Notes under the pieces: model-generated | Database searches by the model: none | The model's input: the letters and a program-made list of their open reading frames with translations, nothing else | What the model was told of the DNA's origin: nothing | Position numbers and translations under genes: made by a program | Part shown: positions 63,014 through 64,000 of the stretch, piece after piece | Numbering within the stretch: position 1 is the first letter of the stretch | Layout of the letters: each line of letters starts with the position of its first letter | Assembly: GCF_902498995.1 (NCBI RefSeq) | Contig: NZ_CABVLY010000027.1 | Span: forward strand, 33,414 to 97,413 | Reading direction: 5' to 3' | Source of the DNA: Burkholderia anthina | GTDB lineage: Bacteria > Pseudomonadota > Gammaproteobacteria > Burkholderiales > Burkholderiaceae | DNA: 64,000 nucleotides

Positions 63014-63958
63014 TTACAGCGGCCCCACCCACGCGGCCTTGCGCCGCGACGGCGCATCGCCGCCGCTACCGGTGCCGCCCAGCACCTCCACCATGTAATC
63101 GACGAACGACGCGATCCGCGACGAAATCGCCGTGTTCCGGTAATACACCGCGTTGATCGGCTGTTCGACGTCGAGCGTCTGCCGCGCGAGCACCTGCACG
63201 AGACGCCCGGCATCGCGATCCTGCGCGGTCATGAAATCCGACAGGCACACGACACCCGCGCCATCCAGCGCGAGCTGCCGCAGCGTCTCGCCGCTCGACG
63301 ACCAGATGCCGGGCTCGATGCGCGACGGCTCGCCGTCCGTGCCGAGGATCGGCCACACGTTCAGCGATTCGGGCTGCGTGAAGCCGAGCAGCGTGTGCTT
63401 GTCGAGATCCTCGATCTTGCGCGGCTGGCCGTGCGCTTCGAGATACGCGGGGCTCGCGAGGATGCGCAGCCGGCTGTTGCCGATCCGCCGGCTGTGCAGC
63501 GTCGAATCCTTGAGCCGGCCGATCCGGATCGCGACGTCGGTGCGCCGCTCGAGCAGGTCGATGATCCCCTCGTTGCTGTTGAGCTCCAGATCGACCTTCG
63601 GGAAGCGTTCGCGGTAGCCGCGCACGAGCGGCACGATCACGTGCAGCATGAACGGCGTCGCGGCGTCGACGCGCAGCCGCCCCGACGGCATCTCGCGCCG
63701 CGCGAGCATCTGCTCCTCGGCATTCTCGACCGATTCGATGATCGCGCGCGCGTTCTGCAGGAACGCGCGCCCTTCTTCCGTCAGCTCCAGCCGGCGCGTG
63801 GTCCGGCGCAGCAGCGTGGTCTTCAGCTTCTCCTCGAGCCGCGCGAGCGTGCGGCTGGCGGCCGATACGGTGAGGTCGAGCTGCTGCGCGGCGGCGGTGA
63901 TCGAACCGGAGTCGACCACGGCCGCAAAGGCCTGGAGTTCGTCGAGCGTAATTTTCAT
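63014..63958 (-). CDS. LysR-family transcriptional regulator
   Basis: This 314-residue regulator has a helix-turn-helix at the start (F-A-A-V-V-D-S-G-S-I-T-A-A-A-Q-Q-L-D-L-T-V-S-A-A-S-R-T) and an effector domain with L-R-V-D-A-A-T-P-F-M-L-H and D-V-A-I-R-I-G-R-L-K-D-S-T. It belongs to the CrgA/AaeR-like subgroup. Its target is unknown; the promoter and any divergent partner lie at or beyond the right edge. Only 42 bases follow its start in the window. Confidence 0.9.
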   Translation of the reverse strand: MKITLDELQAFAAVVDSGSITAAAQQLDLTVSAASRTLARLEEKLKTTLLRRTTRRLELTEEGRAFLQNARAIIESVENAEEQMLARREMPSGRLRVDAATPFMLHVIVPLVRGYRERFPKVDLELNSNEGIIDLLERRTDVAIRIGRLKDSTLHSRRIGNSRLRILASPAYLEAHGQPRKIEDLDKHTLLGFTQPESLNVWPILGTDGEPSRIEPGIWSSSGETLRQLALDGAGVVCLSDFMTAQDRDAGRLVQVLARQTLDVEQPINAVYYRNTAISSRIASFVDYMVEVLGGTGSGGDAPSRRKAAWVGPL

Positions 63959-64000
63959 TGTTGATCTGAAATCAAAACAATTTGATTTATAGGCTGGTTT

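Overview
The window is GC-rich (roughly two thirds G+C, strong third-position bias) and gene-dense. It looks like a replicon of the Burkholderia cepacia complex, probably the second chromosome. The best marker is the divergent ceoR / llpE-ceoA-ceoB-opcM efflux locus at 17-25 kb, whose gene order is characteristic of that group. The 2HCT transporter with its DctBD-type regulators, the zigA-folE2-queD zinc-limitation operon and DUF3579/DUF4148 proteins fit the same assignment. This is recognition by eye; no database search was run.

Layout. (1) 0-3.8 kb: a minus-strand operon, COG0523 metal GTPase - FolE2 - QueD-like, behind a Zur-box-like inverted repeat, with a secreted protein of unknown function on the other strand. 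(2) 3.8-10.1 kb: a six-gene minus-strand operon for an imported organosulfur compound: MetQ-, MetN- and MetI-type transporter, an LLM flavin monooxygenase, a ferritin-like protein and an acyl-CoA-dehydrogenase-type monooxygenase. (3) 10.3-15.7 kb: a 2-hydroxycarboxylate transporter and a DctB/DctD pair behind a complete sigma-54 control region (16-bp inverted repeat, IHF site, -24/-12 promoter). (4) 15.9-25.8 kb: an alpha/beta hydrolase, the RND efflux operon with its LysR regulator, and a small DUF4148 protein. (5) 25.9-29.1 kb: an accessory cassette with an M35-like zinc peptidase and an exported partner, bracketed by direct copies of the 3' end of a purine nucleoside permease gene. (6) 29.3-36.7 kb: LysE, SelD, EamA transporter, and a GabR-like regulator divergent from gabT-gabD.

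(7) 37-42.2 kb: an accessory island of lower GC with a DDE transposase, then a two-gene unit: a four-helix membrane protein overlapping by ATGA a large protein with an N-terminal colicin-like hydrophobic hairpin and a C-terminal YD-repeat-like half. I consider this the best candidate for an undescribed toxin-immunity system. (8) 42.2-47.3 kb: two near-identical Aer-like chemoreceptors, each with its own FliA-type promoter, then a GNAT acetyltransferase and a DUF523 protein. (9) 47.4-55.5 kb: pcaF with an IclR regulator, an aspartoacylase-family hydrolase with an orphan binding protein and LysR regulator, and an MFS transporter with an M20 amidohydrolase. (10) 55.7-64 kb: acuR-acuI with an AhpD-like protein, HxlR-azoR, an SDR with a TetR regulator that share an operator sequence, zwf, and a LysR regulator.

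No tRNA, rRNA or CRISPR array was seen. Many very long open frames antisense to real genes are shadows produced by high GC and were discarded.
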